Positions 38,047 through 48,054 of a stretch of DNA of 64,000 nt are shown here, piece by piece. The notes beneath the pieces are model-generated. The model did not search any database and was not told the origin of the DNA. It saw only the letters and a list, made by a program, of their open reading frames with translations. Positions within the stretch are counted from its first letter, which is position 1; the number at the start of each line of letters is the position of its first letter. This DNA comes from Aequorivita viscosa (GTDB lineage: Bacteria > Bacteroidota > Bacteroidia > Flavobacteriales > Flavobacteriaceae): positions 87,311-151,310 of the forward strand of contig NZ_FNNS01000008.1 of NCBI RefSeq assembly GCF_900106795.1, read 5' to 3'. Made by a program: the position numbers and the translations under genes.

Positions 38047-38183
38047 CCCATTTTTCATTTGAATTTTAAAAAACCCTAAGTGATTAGGCATTGAATACGA
38101 CTCATTTAGCACATTTTAATAATTCAATCGCTCCTCACAACTGTATCGATTTTACATTCTGAAGTCTAAAAATGAAGCTGTTT

Positions 38184-40634
38184 TTAGTAACTATCTACAT
38201 CTAAATTAACGCGAACGCTAACAAACTCTTTAATAGTATAAAAACTGCGCTCTACGTTAGAGATATACTTTTTTGTAGCTTCTAACGCCTGTGTTGGAGG
38301 GACTTTCATCATTATATTAAAGATAAATTTATTTCGCACCCGACCTACAGATGGTTGTTCTGGGCCTAAAATATTTTCGCCAAATTTACTTTGTAGGGCC
38401 TTCGCAAACCAAAAAGATGCATTCTGAACCCGAGTGAGGTTTTTGTCCTTAAATTCAATTTTAATTATTCTAAAAAACGGAGGGTATTTAAATTGATAGC
38501 GTTCTTGAAGTTGTTCCTTACTCATTTCTTCATAATCATTAACGCTTACCTGTTTCAGGATTTGATGATACGGGTTGAAAGTTTGAATCAGCACCTTACC
38601 TCTTTTTTCTGTTCGTCCTGCCCTACCCGAAACTTGCTGTAACAACTGAAAGCTACGTTCATGCGCCCTGAAGTCAGGAAAGTGCAATAAATTATCTGCA
38701 TTCATAACCCCTACCAAACCTATGTTTCTGAAATCTAATCCTTTTGCTAGCATTTGGGTTCCTACCAAAATATCGATTTCTTGATTCTCCAACGCATCTA
38801 TAAGTTTTAAATAAGCGTGCTTGCCCTTAGTCGTGTCCTGATCCATCCGCGCTATTTTATTTTTCGGAAACAATTCTTTTAGTTCGGTTTCTATCTGCTC
38901 AGTTCCAAATCCTTTGGTGTCCAGCGTTTGGCTGCCACAGGCCATACAGTTCAACATCATTGCTATATGATAACCGCAATAATGACATCGGAGTTGATTT
39001 TTGTATTGGTGGTATGTTAGACTTACATCACAATTTGGACATTGAGGGGCAACGCCACAGGTTGTACATTCCACTACGGGGGAATAACCTCTTCGGTTTT
39101 GAAAAAGAATTACTTGTTGTCCTTCTTTTAACACCTCTCGCATTTCTTCTAACAAACGGTCGCTGAAGTGTCCCGTCATCAATTTTTTCTTGCTTTTTTC
39201 ACGGATGTCCACCAGTTCAATAGCTGGCATGAGCACATTTCCGTACCTTTTTTTCAATTCAACTAGTCCGTATTTACCTGTTTTGGCATTGTGATAGCTT
39301 TCCAAAGAAGGTGTAGCAGAACCCATGATCAATTTACATTGGTGCAAACTTGCGAGTACAATGGCACTATCACGACCATTATAGCGCGGGGCGGGATCGT
39401 ATTGTTTAAACGAAGGTTCATGCTCTTCGTCTACAACTACCAAGCCTAAATTTTTAAACGGTAGAAACAATGACGAACGAGCCCCCACAATAACCTGAGC
39501 CTTGGATCTTTGGTCTAACACAGCTTTCCAAACCTCAACACGCTCATTTACAGAATATTTGGAATGATATACCGCCACGGTTTCTCCAAAATATCGTTGA
39601 AGCCTTGCAATTAACTGTGTCGTTAATGCAATTTCAGGTAACATATAAAGTACTTGCTTTCCTGAAGCCATAGCTTCTTCAATTAGTTTGGCATAGATCT
39701 CAGTCTTTCCGCTGGAAGTTACACCGTGCAGTAATACTACATTTTGAGTTTCGAAGGATGTTTTTATTTGTTTATAAGCTTCTTCTTGTCCTTCATTAAG
39801 GGTTTTTATTCCTTGAGTGGATTGGCCTGAATATTCCACCCGATCTTTCTGAACGAAATATTCTTCAAAAATCCCTTTGTCTACTAACGACTTTAAAACG
39901 GAGGCGGACGCATTGCTGTTTTTTTGAAGTTCAGTAGCCTCAATAGGTTTTGGAGATTGACTTTTTAGGGTGAAATACGTCATTAAAATCTCGCGTTGTT
40001 TTGGCGCTCTACTCAGACTTTCCAAAAGTGCTTTCAATTCAGATTCTGCTGCGTGTTCAGGTGCTAATTTTATATAACGTTTTAACTTAGGTGTGTATTT
40101 TTCATAGATGGTTTCTTCAATCTCAACGATTTCTTTATCTATCATTTTTTGGATGACCGAAACGACATTTTTTCTATCCAAAATAGAACGAATTCCGTTA
40201 ATATGAATAGACGATTGTTGTAGTAAAGCTTCATAAACCAGAAACTCATCATCTGTTAGTGTTTCTTGATCTATAGTTTTATTTGCGACGAGTTTAACAA
40301 TAGTTTCACTTTCGAGCAAAAACGCGCTTGGTAACGCAGCTCTAACAACTTCGCCTACAGAACACATATAATAGGAAGCCATCCATTTCCAATGCTTTAA
40401 TTGAACATTGGTAATTATAGGAACTCGATCTAGAATATGGTCGATAGATTTGGTTTCATACCCACTTGGTGCTTGGTCGTGAACCTGATAAACAATTGCG
40501 GTATAAATCTTCGTTTTGCCAAAGGGAACTGCAACGCGCATTCCGGGTTTTAGAAATGCGGCTTCGTCCTTATTGATAGCATAAGTAAAGGTTTGATTTA
40601 AAGGAATAGGTAATATTACGTCAACAAAAAACAC
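38184..40634 (-). CDS. priA: Primosomal protein N' (replication restart helicase PriA)
   Basis: A superfamily 2 DNA helicase that reloads the replisome at stalled forks. The 816-residue protein has an N-terminal 3'-DNA-end binding domain (about 1-105), Walker A GVTSSGKTEIY, the DEAH-like box VVDEEHEPSFKQYDP, and a cysteine-rich zinc region with eight cysteines (CTTCGVAPQCPNC, CHYCG, CMACG). Helicase motifs V and VI follow (GTQMLAKGLDF, QVSGRAGR). Size and domain order are standard. Confidence 0.96.
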   Translation of the reverse strand: MFFVDVILPIPLNQTFTYAINKDEAAFLKPGMRVAVPFGKTKIYTAIVYQVHDQAPSGYETKSIDHILDRVPIITNVQLKHWKWMASYYMCSVGEVVRAALPSAFLLESETIVKLVANKTIDQETLTDDEFLVYEALLQQSSIHINGIRSILDRKNVVSVIQKMIDKEIVEIEETIYEKYTPKLKRYIKLAPEHAAESELKALLESLSRAPKQREILMTYFTLKSQSPKPIEATELQKNSNASASVLKSLVDKGIFEEYFVQKDRVEYSGQSTQGIKTLNEGQEEAYKQIKTSFETQNVVLLHGVTSSGKTEIYAKLIEEAMASGKQVLYMLPEIALTTQLIARLQRYFGETVAVYHSKYSVNERVEVWKAVLDQRSKAQVIVGARSSLFLPFKNLGLVVVDEEHEPSFKQYDPAPRYNGRDSAIVLASLHQCKLIMGSATPSLESYHNAKTGKYGLVELKKRYGNVLMPAIELVDIREKSKKKLMTGHFSDRLLEEMREVLKEGQQVILFQNRRGYSPVVECTTCGVAPQCPNCDVSLTYHQYKNQLRCHYCGYHIAMMLNCMACGSQTLDTKGFGTEQIETELKELFPKNKIARMDQDTTKGKHAYLKLIDALENQEIDILVGTQMLAKGLDFRNIGLVGVMNADNLLHFPDFRAHERSFQLLQQVSGRAGRTEKRGKVLIQTFNPYHQILKQVSVNDYEEMSKEQLQERYQFKYPPFFRIIKIEFKDKNLTRVQNASFWFAKALQSKFGENILGPEQPSVGRVRNKFIFNIMMKVPPTQALEATKKYISNVERSFYTIKEFVSVRVNLDVDSY

Positions 40635-40690
40635 TTGCGAAGAAGTTATCTGGGTTAGTAGGCATCGAGGTTTTCAACAAATTATATCAT

Positions 40691-40717
40691 AAAAAAGGCC
40701 ACCTAAAATTGGCAGCC
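40691..40717 (-). terminator. Terminator of the DUF2147 gene
   Basis: On the minus strand GGCTGCC pairs with GGTGGCC (two G-T wobbles) around a 7-base loop, then TTTTTT. It lies 24 bp after the DUF2147 stop and before priA. Confidence 0.7.
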
Positions 40718-40740
40718 TAAAGGTACATTTTTAAATTGTT

Positions 40741-41169
40741 TTATTTAACCCGTTCCCAGTATTGTGATCTTCCCATTAATGAAAATCCAATATATCCACG
40801 GACTTTAAGTTTATTTGGACTTTCTAGAGCAATAAGACATTTGTAAACCTTTCCGTTATTAGGGTCTAAAATTGTTCCTCCGCTGTACTCATCACCATCT
40901 TTTTCAAGGTCTTTTAAAATTACGAGTCCAATGATCGGTTTTCCTTTTGCATCGCCTGGACAATCAACACACGTAGCGTCTCTTTTGGTAGGATCTACAA
41001 TTTCAATTACTTTCCCGTATATTTTTCCATTCTGTTTATAAATTTCGACAGTAGATTTGGGTTTACCTGTTTCGTCGTCAATGGTTTTCCATTTTCCAAC
41101 AACGTCTTGTGCCGTTCCTGTTAGTACCGCACAAATTATAAGCGCAAAGGTTAAAAGTGTTTTTTTCAT
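40741..41169 (-). CDS. Secreted DUF2147 protein
   Basis: A 142-residue exported protein with a signal peptide (cleavage near Ala20). The mature part is a single DUF2147 domain: VVGKWKTIDDETGKPKS near the start, the two-cysteine segment CVDCPGDAKGKPIIGL, GGTILDPNNGKVYK, and the C-terminal RGYIGFSLMGRSQYWERV. The two cysteines may form a disulfide. The family is thought to be a beta-barrel-like periplasmic protein of unknown function. It lies just upstream of priA on the same strand but has its own terminator. Confidence 0.9.
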   Translation of the reverse strand: MKKTLLTFALIICAVLTGTAQDVVGKWKTIDDETGKPKSTVEIYKQNGKIYGKVIEIVDPTKRDATCVDCPGDAKGKPIIGLVILKDLEKDGDEYSGGTILDPNNGKVYKCLIALESPNKLKVRGYIGFSLMGRSQYWERVK

Positions 41170-41253
41170 TTTAAGTGGGTTTTTATAGTTAAAAAAGAAG
41201 ACAGACTGCCATATAATCTATCCCATATTGTTTTTTTTAATCTTGCATTACAG

Positions 41254-42198
41254 TTATTTACTAAGTTGTTCATTTGGTTTAGTTTCAATTTTTTCTCTAA
41301 GTCGCTGAATTGAAATATTCAATTCAAACCCTAAAAGCAACAAATTTGAGTTTATCCAAATATATAACATCAAAATCAAAAGTGCACCAATAGATCCGTA
41401 TAACTCGTTATAATTTGAAAAATTATTAATATAGACTCCAAAAAAGTAGGTTGTTAATATAAACAGCACTGTGGTTAATAGCGCTCCGATAGAAAAAAAC
41501 TTGGACACCTTACCTTCTTTGGTTCCGTAATAATACAATGTTGCAATGATTATATAAATCATAGCTACAAAAATCAAAAACTGAAAGAACAGAATCCAGA
41601 AAACATCATTGTCAATATACGCTCTGGATTTTAAATCCCGGATTACATATTCTCCGTAAAGAATGATCCCCACTGAAGTTAACAACAACAATGCCAGAAA
41701 AACTGAAACGGCCATTGCTACTAGGTATTGCCTTACAAAGGATCTGTTTGACTTTGAATGAAAAGAATATCCAAACGCGCTAAAAATTGCGTTTACACCG
41801 TTTGCAGACAAAAATATAGACAAGAAAAACACCATTGATAATAGTCCTGCTCTTGGGTTTACAGCAATATCGGCAATAATTGGATAAAAGAATTGTGTGG
41901 TTTGAGGAGGTAAAAGCGCTTCTACAAAAATCAAAAACCTAGTTTGAAAGCCTTCGATAGGAATATAAGGTATCAGGTTTAACAATAAAAGTAGAAACGG
42001 GAAAAGCGCCAGAAAAAAGCTATATGCTATTGAGCTGGCCCGTGGCGAAAAGGATCCTTTTGAAATTCCATTAATATATACGTCTAGCAAGTGATAAAGA
42101 GAAAAATCGCCAAGCCCAGGCAGTTTTATTCTCTTAGCCAGCCGAATTACATCACGGATTACAGGAATATTAATCTCCTCTTCTTCCTTTTCCGTCAT
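41254..42198 (-). CDS. YihY/virulence factor BrkB family membrane protein
   Basis: A 314-residue inner-membrane protein with six hydrophobic segments (about 45-68, 97-120, 145-170, 185-210, 220-245 and 255-290). The SPRASSIAYSFFLALFPFLL stretch is the typical YihY/BrkB signature. The family function is not established; the older ribonuclease BN name is wrong. Its ATG overlaps the stop of nadC by one base on the minus strand (TAATG), so translation is coupled. Confidence 0.9.
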   Translation of the reverse strand: MTEKEEEEINIPVIRDVIRLAKRIKLPGLGDFSLYHLLDVYINGISKGSFSPRASSIAYSFFLALFPFLLLLLNLIPYIPIEGFQTRFLIFVEALLPPQTTQFFYPIIADIAVNPRAGLLSMVFFLSIFLSANGVNAIFSAFGYSFHSKSNRSFVRQYLVAMAVSVFLALLLLTSVGIILYGEYVIRDLKSRAYIDNDVFWILFFQFLIFVAMIYIIIATLYYYGTKEGKVSKFFSIGALLTTVLFILTTYFFGVYINNFSNYNELYGSIGALLILMLYIWINSNLLLLGFELNISIQRLREKIETKPNEQLSK

Positions 42199-43055
42199 TA
42201 AACCGCTTTTAAGCTCAGGTCCATATTGCTAACCGAATGGGTTAAAGCTCCACTCGAGATAAAATCTACGCCACATTCAGCATACGATCGTACCGTTTCG
42301 AGCGTTATTCCACCACTAGATTCTGTTAGGCACTTGTCACCAATCATTTCTACTGCTTTACGAGTATCTTCAAAATTAAAATTGTCTATCAAGATTCTGT
42401 AAACACCTTCTGTTTTTAGAATTTCTTCAATTTCGGCAAAGTTTCGGGCTTCAACTATAATTTTTAAATCTAAATGATTTTGCTCTAAATAACGTTGGGT
42501 TTTTTCAATTGCTTGTACCACCCCACCGCAAAAATCGATGTGATTGTCTTTGAGCATAATCATATCGTAAAGTGCAAAACGATGATTTTCGCCTCCACCA
42601 ATTTTTACTGCCCATTTTTCAATAGCGCGAATACCCGGTGTTGTTTTACGTGTATCTAAAATTTTGGTTTTTGTACCTTCCAATAATTTTACATATTGAT
42701 TTGTTTTGGTTGCAATCGCGCTCATTCGCTGCATTGCATTTAGTACCAGTCGCTCCGACTTCAAGATGGATTGGGAAAGTCCAGAAACATAAAAACAAAC
42801 ATCTCCGTATTTTACGGGATTGCCATCTTCAATTTTAATATCCAGTTCTAAACCTGGATCTACATATTCAAATACTTGGCGCGCAAATTCAACACCTGCG
42901 ATAATTCCTTTATCCTTCACTAAAAGCTTGGCAGTTCCAACAGCATCTTCAGGAATACAGGCTAGCGAACTATGGTCTCCCCCGCCTACATCTTCCCGAA
43001 TGGCATTGGCTATTATAAGGTCTATCTCTTTGTTGAATTGTTTTTTTGTTATCAT
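42198..43055 (-). CDS. nadC: Nicotinate-nucleotide pyrophosphorylase (carboxylating)
   Basis: Quinolinate phosphoribosyltransferase, converting quinolinate and PRPP to nicotinate mononucleotide in NAD synthesis. It has 285 residues. The motif LDTRKTTPGIRAIEKWAV and the GGGENHRFALYDMIMLKDNH loop hold the substrate-binding Arg, Lys and His residues. The C-terminal TIM-barrel part has SSGGITLETV and ISSGALTHS. It is divergent from rlmH across 133 bp and followed by the BrkB gene with an overlap. Confidence 0.96.
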   Translation of the reverse strand: MITKKQFNKEIDLIIANAIREDVGGGDHSSLACIPEDAVGTAKLLVKDKGIIAGVEFARQVFEYVDPGLELDIKIEDGNPVKYGDVCFYVSGLSQSILKSERLVLNAMQRMSAIATKTNQYVKLLEGTKTKILDTRKTTPGIRAIEKWAVKIGGGENHRFALYDMIMLKDNHIDFCGGVVQAIEKTQRYLEQNHLDLKIIVEARNFAEIEEILKTEGVYRILIDNFNFEDTRKAVEMIGDKCLTESSGGITLETVRSYAECGVDFISSGALTHSVSNMDLSLKAV

Positions 43056-43188
43056 AGCAAGAAATTTCAGCTAAAATACTTCAAAAAGTTTGAAAAATTG
43101 CATTTTGTCTCGGTCTACGCTTCTAATATTGAAATGTTGGTTTATAATATATATGTATTTTTATCGCTGAAAACCTACAATTCCCGTT

Positions 43189-43662
43189 ATGAAAATCACC
43201 TTACTTGCCATTGGAAAAACCGACAATAGCCATTTACAAGCATTGATGAACGATTACAGCAAGCGATTGGGGCATTATGTCACGTTTGATTTAGAGATTA
43301 TTCCAGACATAAAAAATGCTAAAAACCTAAGTGAAGCACTTCAGAAAAAAGCTGAAGGAGACGAAATTTTAAAACGACTCTCAACTTCCGACACGCTCAT
43401 ACTGCTAGATGAAAAAGGAAAGGTTTATTCCTCAGAAAAGTTTTCGGAATTTCTTCAGAAGAAGATGAATAGCGGTCTCAAAAATTTGGTATTTGTAATT
43501 GGAGGCCCTTATGGCTTTAGCGATGAAGTTTACGAGCGCAGCAACGGAAAACTATCTTTGTCTGCCATGACCTTTTCACATCAAATGGTGCGTTTGTTTT
43601 TTATTGAGCAAGTATATAGAGCTTTTACCATTCTTCGGAATGAGCCTTATCATCATAGGTAG
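43189..43662 (+). CDS. rlmH: 23S rRNA (pseudouridine1915-N3)-methyltransferase
   Basis: A SPOUT-fold methyltransferase acting on pseudouridine 1915 of helix 69 in 23S rRNA, using S-adenosylmethionine. The 157-residue length is standard. The knot signature FVIGGPYGFSDEVYERSN, the SLSAMTFSHQMVRLFFIEQ strand-helix and the C-terminal AFTILRNEPYHH are diagnostic. It is divergent from nadC, as in many flavobacteria, and followed by a complex hairpin. Confidence 0.96.
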   Translation: MKITLLAIGKTDNSHLQALMNDYSKRLGHYVTFDLEIIPDIKNAKNLSEALQKKAEGDEILKRLSTSDTLILLDEKGKVYSSEKFSEFLQKKMNSGLKNLVFVIGGPYGFSDEVYERSNGKLSLSAMTFSHQMVRLFFIEQVYRAFTILRNEPYHHR

Positions 43663-43687
43663 TCGGTAGGTGGCAGTTTGAAAGTAG

Positions 43688-43741
43688 AAACGGGCCTGAA
43701 GGGAATCAGGACACAAGGCCAAAGGCCAATTATGCCCGTTT
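43688..43741 (+). terminator. Branched hairpin after rlmH
   Basis: The outer stem AAACGGGC (43688-43695) / GCCCGTTT (43734-43741) encloses two smaller hairpins, CCTGA / TCAGG and GGCC-AAA-GGCC, forming a possible three-way junction, then a T-rich run. It probably terminates rlmH. The branched shape is unusual for a terminator and may be a repeated (REP-like) element. Confidence 0.6.
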
Positions 43742-43804
43742 TACTTTTTATTTTTCACCTACTGCCTACTGATACTGAATACTGCCTACTGAATTCGGCT
43801 ACCG

Positions 43805-44140
<336 letters not shown>

Positions 44141-45793
44141 TTACTCAACTACCATCTTTATAGTTTGCGTTGCAATACCGTTATCCAGATTCAACAAATA
44201 GATGCCGCCTGCCAGGTTATGGCTCCACTTTATTTGCTGTTGCGGATTATCCCAAGTTTGCTCCATCAATTTCTGACCTGTAACACTATAAACTGTTGTG
44301 GTTGTTGTTTCACCTGATGTATTACCTAGAATAGCAATATCCATACTATTTTTAACAGGGTTCTGTACTAACACAAAACCAGAATCAAATTGATTTTCTG
44401 AAATACCAACTACACCATTTCGAATTTCGTCAAGCGTAAATTGAATGTTTACAGGAGTCATAGTACCGTGAGGTTGATTTTCATCAGGAATAGAAAATGC
44501 TGCAAAAGGAGAATTGCTTAGGTTAGGCGCTGCAAACCAATCTGGGGTATCTATTGCCAAAGCACTCATAGTAGGAATAAAGGAATACAAATCTTGTTGC
44601 AGGGCATTAATAAAATCTATTAAAACTTGATTGCCTCCACCATCGCCAAGCGCATCAGAAATACTTCCAGTTCCACCTGGCGCACTGTCTACACCATCAG
44701 TTGTGGTTGGCGATTCACTTAAAGCGAGGTAATTATTAACTGGAAATCCTATGAAATTAACCGTAACGTCGGTTACTGTATTTGTTTCGCCAGCTACAGG
44801 TGTAAATTTTAGTGCGACGTCAACATCTGTTGTTGCATCTATTTCAAGGTTGGTATTAACTACAGTCATACCAGGGCTCCCCGTTGTAATGCCAATACCA
44901 CTACCATTTATGATAGTTACATTTCTTGTATTCGAGGGGAACCCTAGATTATCCAATTCCGCCTGAAACTCATTTCTAAACCCTGGAGCTCCGACTGGCA
45001 GTAATTGGGTTGGATCTTGTTCATAAGTAGACCCTAACAGTAAATGACCTTCTAAATGATCGACTAACATTTCTTTGGCAGCGGGCGATTTTAAAAGTTG
45101 ATTGACAACTTGTTGTGCCGTGACATCCCCTACCTGCTCGGCAAAATAATTAATCAGGTATTGAATACTGATTGGAATGTTGGCTCCCCGATGAGGCGTG
45201 TCTGCCGAAATAAATAATCGTGTTTCGGTTTCTAAATTATTGGCTTCCATATATGCCAGTGCATAGCGAGCAATAAGCCCTCCCATACTTGGCCCGAGAA
45301 CCACTAATTCTTCCTCACCCACTTTATCTGTATTTAACTGTTCTATTAATGCTATCAGAACCATTGCGTTACGTTGAATATAATCGGAGCCACCATCTAT
45401 CACTTTTCCTTCTGAAGTATACACGGGAGCGTTCAAAATAACAATATCAAAGCCCTCCCTTCGAAGAACATCTGCAAAGTTTTGACCACCAAAGCTCAGC
45501 CCTGCATAAATATCGCCAATGCTTCGAGAATCTCCCGGGTCGAAACCATCAAGAACAATTATAGGCTTATTTAATATTCCGTTATAAGTATCTAAAAAGA
45601 TTTCAAATTCCCCTTGCCCATAATACACCTGAGCCTCATCATAACCTTGATATGGAATAGTTGCAGTTATAGTTTCAAAAAAAGTTTGTTCAGGATAAAT
45701 TGCTCCATCGGGTATATTTTGAAAGCGAACTTGCGAAAAAGAAAGTTGTGTGGTAAGAATTATAAAGAGAAAAGTAAAATACCTCATGGACAA
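44141..45793 (-). CDS. T9SS-exported alpha/beta-hydrolase-like protein
   Basis: A 550-residue cell-surface or secreted protein. After a signal peptide (to about Ser20) comes an alpha/beta-hydrolase domain (about 75-250) with the nucleophile elbow GPSMGG near residue 166, ARYALAYME after it, and SADTPHRGANIP, as in lipases and PGAP1-like esterases. The C-terminal 75 residues form a T9SS sorting domain (FVLVQNPVKNSMDIAI, GGIYLLNLDNG). The substrate is unknown; the fold suggests an ester or lipid. The gene is followed at 18 bp by the small membrane protein. Confidence 0.85.
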   Translation of the reverse strand: MSMRYFTFLFIILTTQLSFSQVRFQNIPDGAIYPEQTFFETITATIPYQGYDEAQVYYGQGEFEIFLDTYNGILNKPIIVLDGFDPGDSRSIGDIYAGLSFGGQNFADVLRREGFDIVILNAPVYTSEGKVIDGGSDYIQRNAMVLIALIEQLNTDKVGEEELVVLGPSMGGLIARYALAYMEANNLETETRLFISADTPHRGANIPISIQYLINYFAEQVGDVTAQQVVNQLLKSPAAKEMLVDHLEGHLLLGSTYEQDPTQLLPVGAPGFRNEFQAELDNLGFPSNTRNVTIINGSGIGITTGSPGMTVVNTNLEIDATTDVDVALKFTPVAGETNTVTDVTVNFIGFPVNNYLALSESPTTTDGVDSAPGGTGSISDALGDGGGNQVLIDFINALQQDLYSFIPTMSALAIDTPDWFAAPNLSNSPFAAFSIPDENQPHGTMTPVNIQFTLDEIRNGVVGISENQFDSGFVLVQNPVKNSMDIAILGNTSGETTTTTVYSVTGQKLMEQTWDNPQQQIKWSHNLAGGIYLLNLDNGIATQTIKMVVE

Positions 45794-45894
45794 CTAATTT
45801 TAATTTCTTGACAAGATAATAAAAAAACGACCTATAAATACATCTAAGACTATAGTTTAGGAACTCGGAAATATATTAGAAATCAGTATTGTCC

Positions 45895-46022
45895 GAGAAT
45901 AGAAACAAGATCCGTCCGTACCACCCGCCTGAACGTATTCATTCGGGGGAAGGGAATGGCTCTTCGGGCGAGCCGCCGTCACTACAAGAACCAAGCCTGC
46001 CCGTCGTCGAGGTAAGAGCCAA
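45895..46022. other. GC-rich non-coding patch
   Basis: Most of the 323-bp gap between the T9SS hydrolase and the next gene is ordinary AT-rich DNA, but about 125 bp here is much richer in G and C and has no sensible reading frame. It holds a small hairpin GGCTC / GAGCC (45958-45974) and inverted pieces near CCTGAACGTATTCATTCGGG. It may be a repeat or remnant of inserted DNA. Confidence 0.45.
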
Positions 46023-46116
46023 GAATAGCTTATAAAACTTTGAAAATGTATCTTTTAGTGTTTTAAGATAGAGAAGATTGAAATATTTCGGTTTTGACAC
46101 TAAGATTTTAAATGTC

Positions 46117-46884
46117 TTATCTTTTTTGTCTGTTTAGAATCTTATATTCCTCATAACAATTACTGATGGCGTCAAGAATTTGAAGATCGTTTGCGGTGTA
46201 AATAAAATCTTTGGAATAGCTACATTTATTCAATATTTCATCTATATCTACTCGCTCCAATTGAAGCACAGCCATTAGCGTTTCACGGTCATATTTACTT
46301 TGAAGTAGGTTTCTAATTTCGTCATCCTCCTTCATTTGCTTTACCTTTTGCATTTGCTTGGGTCGTTTCCCAAAGACATTATATAAAAAATCTGCAGGAT
46401 TGAAAATAGAGTTCAACACCTTACTAACTGCGCCTGGTTGGTTCCCTCCTCCTTCGTAGCCTGTGTTAAGACCTGCTATTCGATATCGGTAATTATCATA
46501 CACTGGAATCAATTTAGTGTCAATTTCAACATAGCCTGTAAGTTGTACTGGCCTAACTACCACTTCTTCAAGTGCAATACCGAGCTCGGTCATTTTCACT
46601 TTAATATCTCCAAACTTTAACCAGTCATTGGTTACTCGTACCCTAAGCGATTTGAAGCCCAAGTATGAAAAGTACAAGGTGTCGTTAACTGCGGCACGAA
46701 TTGCAAATTCTCCTTTTTCATTGGTAACATTTCCTATAACTTGGTTAAGGTTTACAATGTTTACGTTTTCTAACAGGTCGTCGTTCGCATCGTTCATAAC
46801 GACTCCTTTCACCACGATTTCATCCTGTGCAAACGTATTTACAGTTGCTAAAACAAGGGCCAAAAGTAAAATAATATTCTTCAT
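46117..46884 (-). CDS. Secreted carboxypeptidase-regulatory-like domain protein
   Basis: A 255-residue exported protein. I choose the start at 46884, where the signal peptide MKNIILLLALVLATVNTFAQ begins; the longer frame to 46941 would overlap the upstream gene and bury the signal. A carboxypeptidase-D regulatory-like (CarbopepD_reg_2) domain follows (about 23-105: VVMNDANDDLLENVNI, TNEKGEFAI, YLGFKS), then a helical, charged C-terminal region with Met/Lys-rich stretches. It lacks a TonB plug and barrel, so it is not a receptor. It is 25 bp after the acetyltransferase gene. Function unknown, probably outer-membrane associated. Confidence 0.8.
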   Translation of the reverse strand: MKNIILLLALVLATVNTFAQDEIVVKGVVMNDANDDLLENVNIVNLNQVIGNVTNEKGEFAIRAAVNDTLYFSYLGFKSLRVRVTNDWLKFGDIKVKMTELGIALEEVVVRPVQLTGYVEIDTKLIPVYDNYRYRIAGLNTGYEGGGNQPGAVSKVLNSIFNPADFLYNVFGKRPKQMQKVKQMKEDDEIRNLLQSKYDRETLMAVLQLERVDIDEILNKCSYSKDFIYTANDLQILDAISNCYEEYKILNRQKR

Positions 46885-46909
46885 AGATAATTTCAATATA
46901 CGCAAAAAA

Positions 46910-47536
46910 TTAAAAGGTCGTATCTTTTTTACTCTTTTCAATTTTAGCCAAAAGTTTGTCTTTGGTTCCTTCGAACCATTCGTTTTTTAAAATGCTTAAA
47001 ACAATGCTGTCGCGCCTACCATTGGGAGATGCACAATTATTCCGAAGAACTCCTTCTTCTATACATCCAATGCTTTTCATTGCGGCAATACTACGTTTAT
47101 TTCGTACATCTGCACGAAACTCGACTCTTTCCAAGCCTAATGTTTCAAAGGCGAAATGCAACAATAAAAATTTGCAGTTTTTATTTAGCCCTGTGCCTTG
47201 AAATTCTTTCCCGTACCAAGTATAACCAAGTTGTACTGTGCTATTTTTCTTAGAATAATCGTAAAACCTTGTACTGCCCGCATATTGCTTGGTGCGTTTA
47301 TCAAAAACAATAAACGGATATACTTCATTTTTTGCCCGGCCTTGTAGCGCTATGCGAATATAGTTTTCTAAATTCTCCAACCCGTTTGCTGGCTGCTGTG
47401 AATACTTCCATATTTCGGGCTGTTGAAGCGAAAAATTCGTTAAGTTTTCAATAGCTGTTAAACGCATGGGGCTGAGCCTTGCCACTTCATTTTCCAGAGT
47501 ATATTCCTTTTGAAAATTAAATGGTTGCATGGGCAA
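46910..47536 (-). CDS. GNAT-family N-acetyltransferase (RimJ/RimL type)
   Basis: A 208-residue cytoplasmic acetyltransferase. The N-terminal RLSPMRLTAIENL, the central strand IVFDKRTKQYAGSTRFYD, the acetyl-CoA loop YTWYGKEFQGTGLNKNCK and the helix ERVEFRADVRNKRSIAAMKS are typical of the RimJ/RimL group. The substrate could be a protein N-terminus or a small amine; it cannot be told here. A start two codons later (47530) is also possible. Confidence 0.88.
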   Translation of the reverse strand: MPMQPFNFQKEYTLENEVARLSPMRLTAIENLTNFSLQQPEIWKYSQQPANGLENLENYIRIALQGRAKNEVYPFIVFDKRTKQYAGSTRFYDYSKKNSTVQLGYTWYGKEFQGTGLNKNCKFLLLHFAFETLGLERVEFRADVRNKRSIAAMKSIGCIEEGVLRNNCASPNGRRDSIVLSILKNEWFEGTKDKLLAKIEKSKKDTTF

Positions 47537-47710
47537 ATAAATGTAAATGCGGTGGGTGAATTGTTTCGCAAATATACTTATATAGACTGAATTTTAGTCT
47601 GAAAGTTTCATTTACGAAATCAAAGTTTACGGATGGGAGGTTGATTTATGAATTAATTACGATTGAATAATTTAACTAAATTGATTTCACTTTAGTAATA
47701 CACCAAAAGT

Positions 47711-47983
47711 TTATTCTACTTCTTCATATTCTACATACTCCCCTACCTTTTTTCCTTGTTTTCGGTTTTGATTTGGCATGGTTTCAATAGTAATTTCACC
47801 TTTCTTTTGTGGAGGTGTATTGGCGTTTGCAGCATTTCCAAAAAACTGTTCAAACTGTTGTCCTGCTTTTTTAGAAATATATCGTATTAAATAAGGCTTG
47901 GCAAGTTTAAACAAAAACTTAATGGCATAATACACCAGAAGAACGATCAGTATCGTTTTAAGGAATGTCATCATAATATTCAA
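47711..47983 (-). CDS. DUF4834 small membrane protein
   Basis: A 90-residue protein with one N-terminal membrane helix (about 7-27) and a polar tail rich in Lys and Glu ending in VGEYVEYEEVE. This is the DUF4834 pattern, a family known mainly from Bacteroidota with no assigned function. It is divergent from the outer-membrane protein gene across 98 bp and may start at Met1 or Met4. No neighbour suggests a role. The 174-bp gap on its other side contains nothing recognised. Confidence 0.82.
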   Translation of the reverse strand: MNIMMTFLKTILIVLLVYYAIKFLFKLAKPYLIRYISKKAGQQFEQFFGNAANANTPPQKKGEITIETMPNQNRKQGKKVGEYVEYEEVE

Positions 47984-48054
47984 ATTCTGTTCAAAAATAA
48001 AGATTGACGCGGAAAAAGACGAATATTCACTATTAAATTAATGGTAAATTCTTA

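Noticed and set aside
46885..46941. Longer N-terminus of the secreted regulatory-like protein
   Set aside because: It would overlap the upstream gene by 32 bp and place a charged tail before a clear signal peptide.
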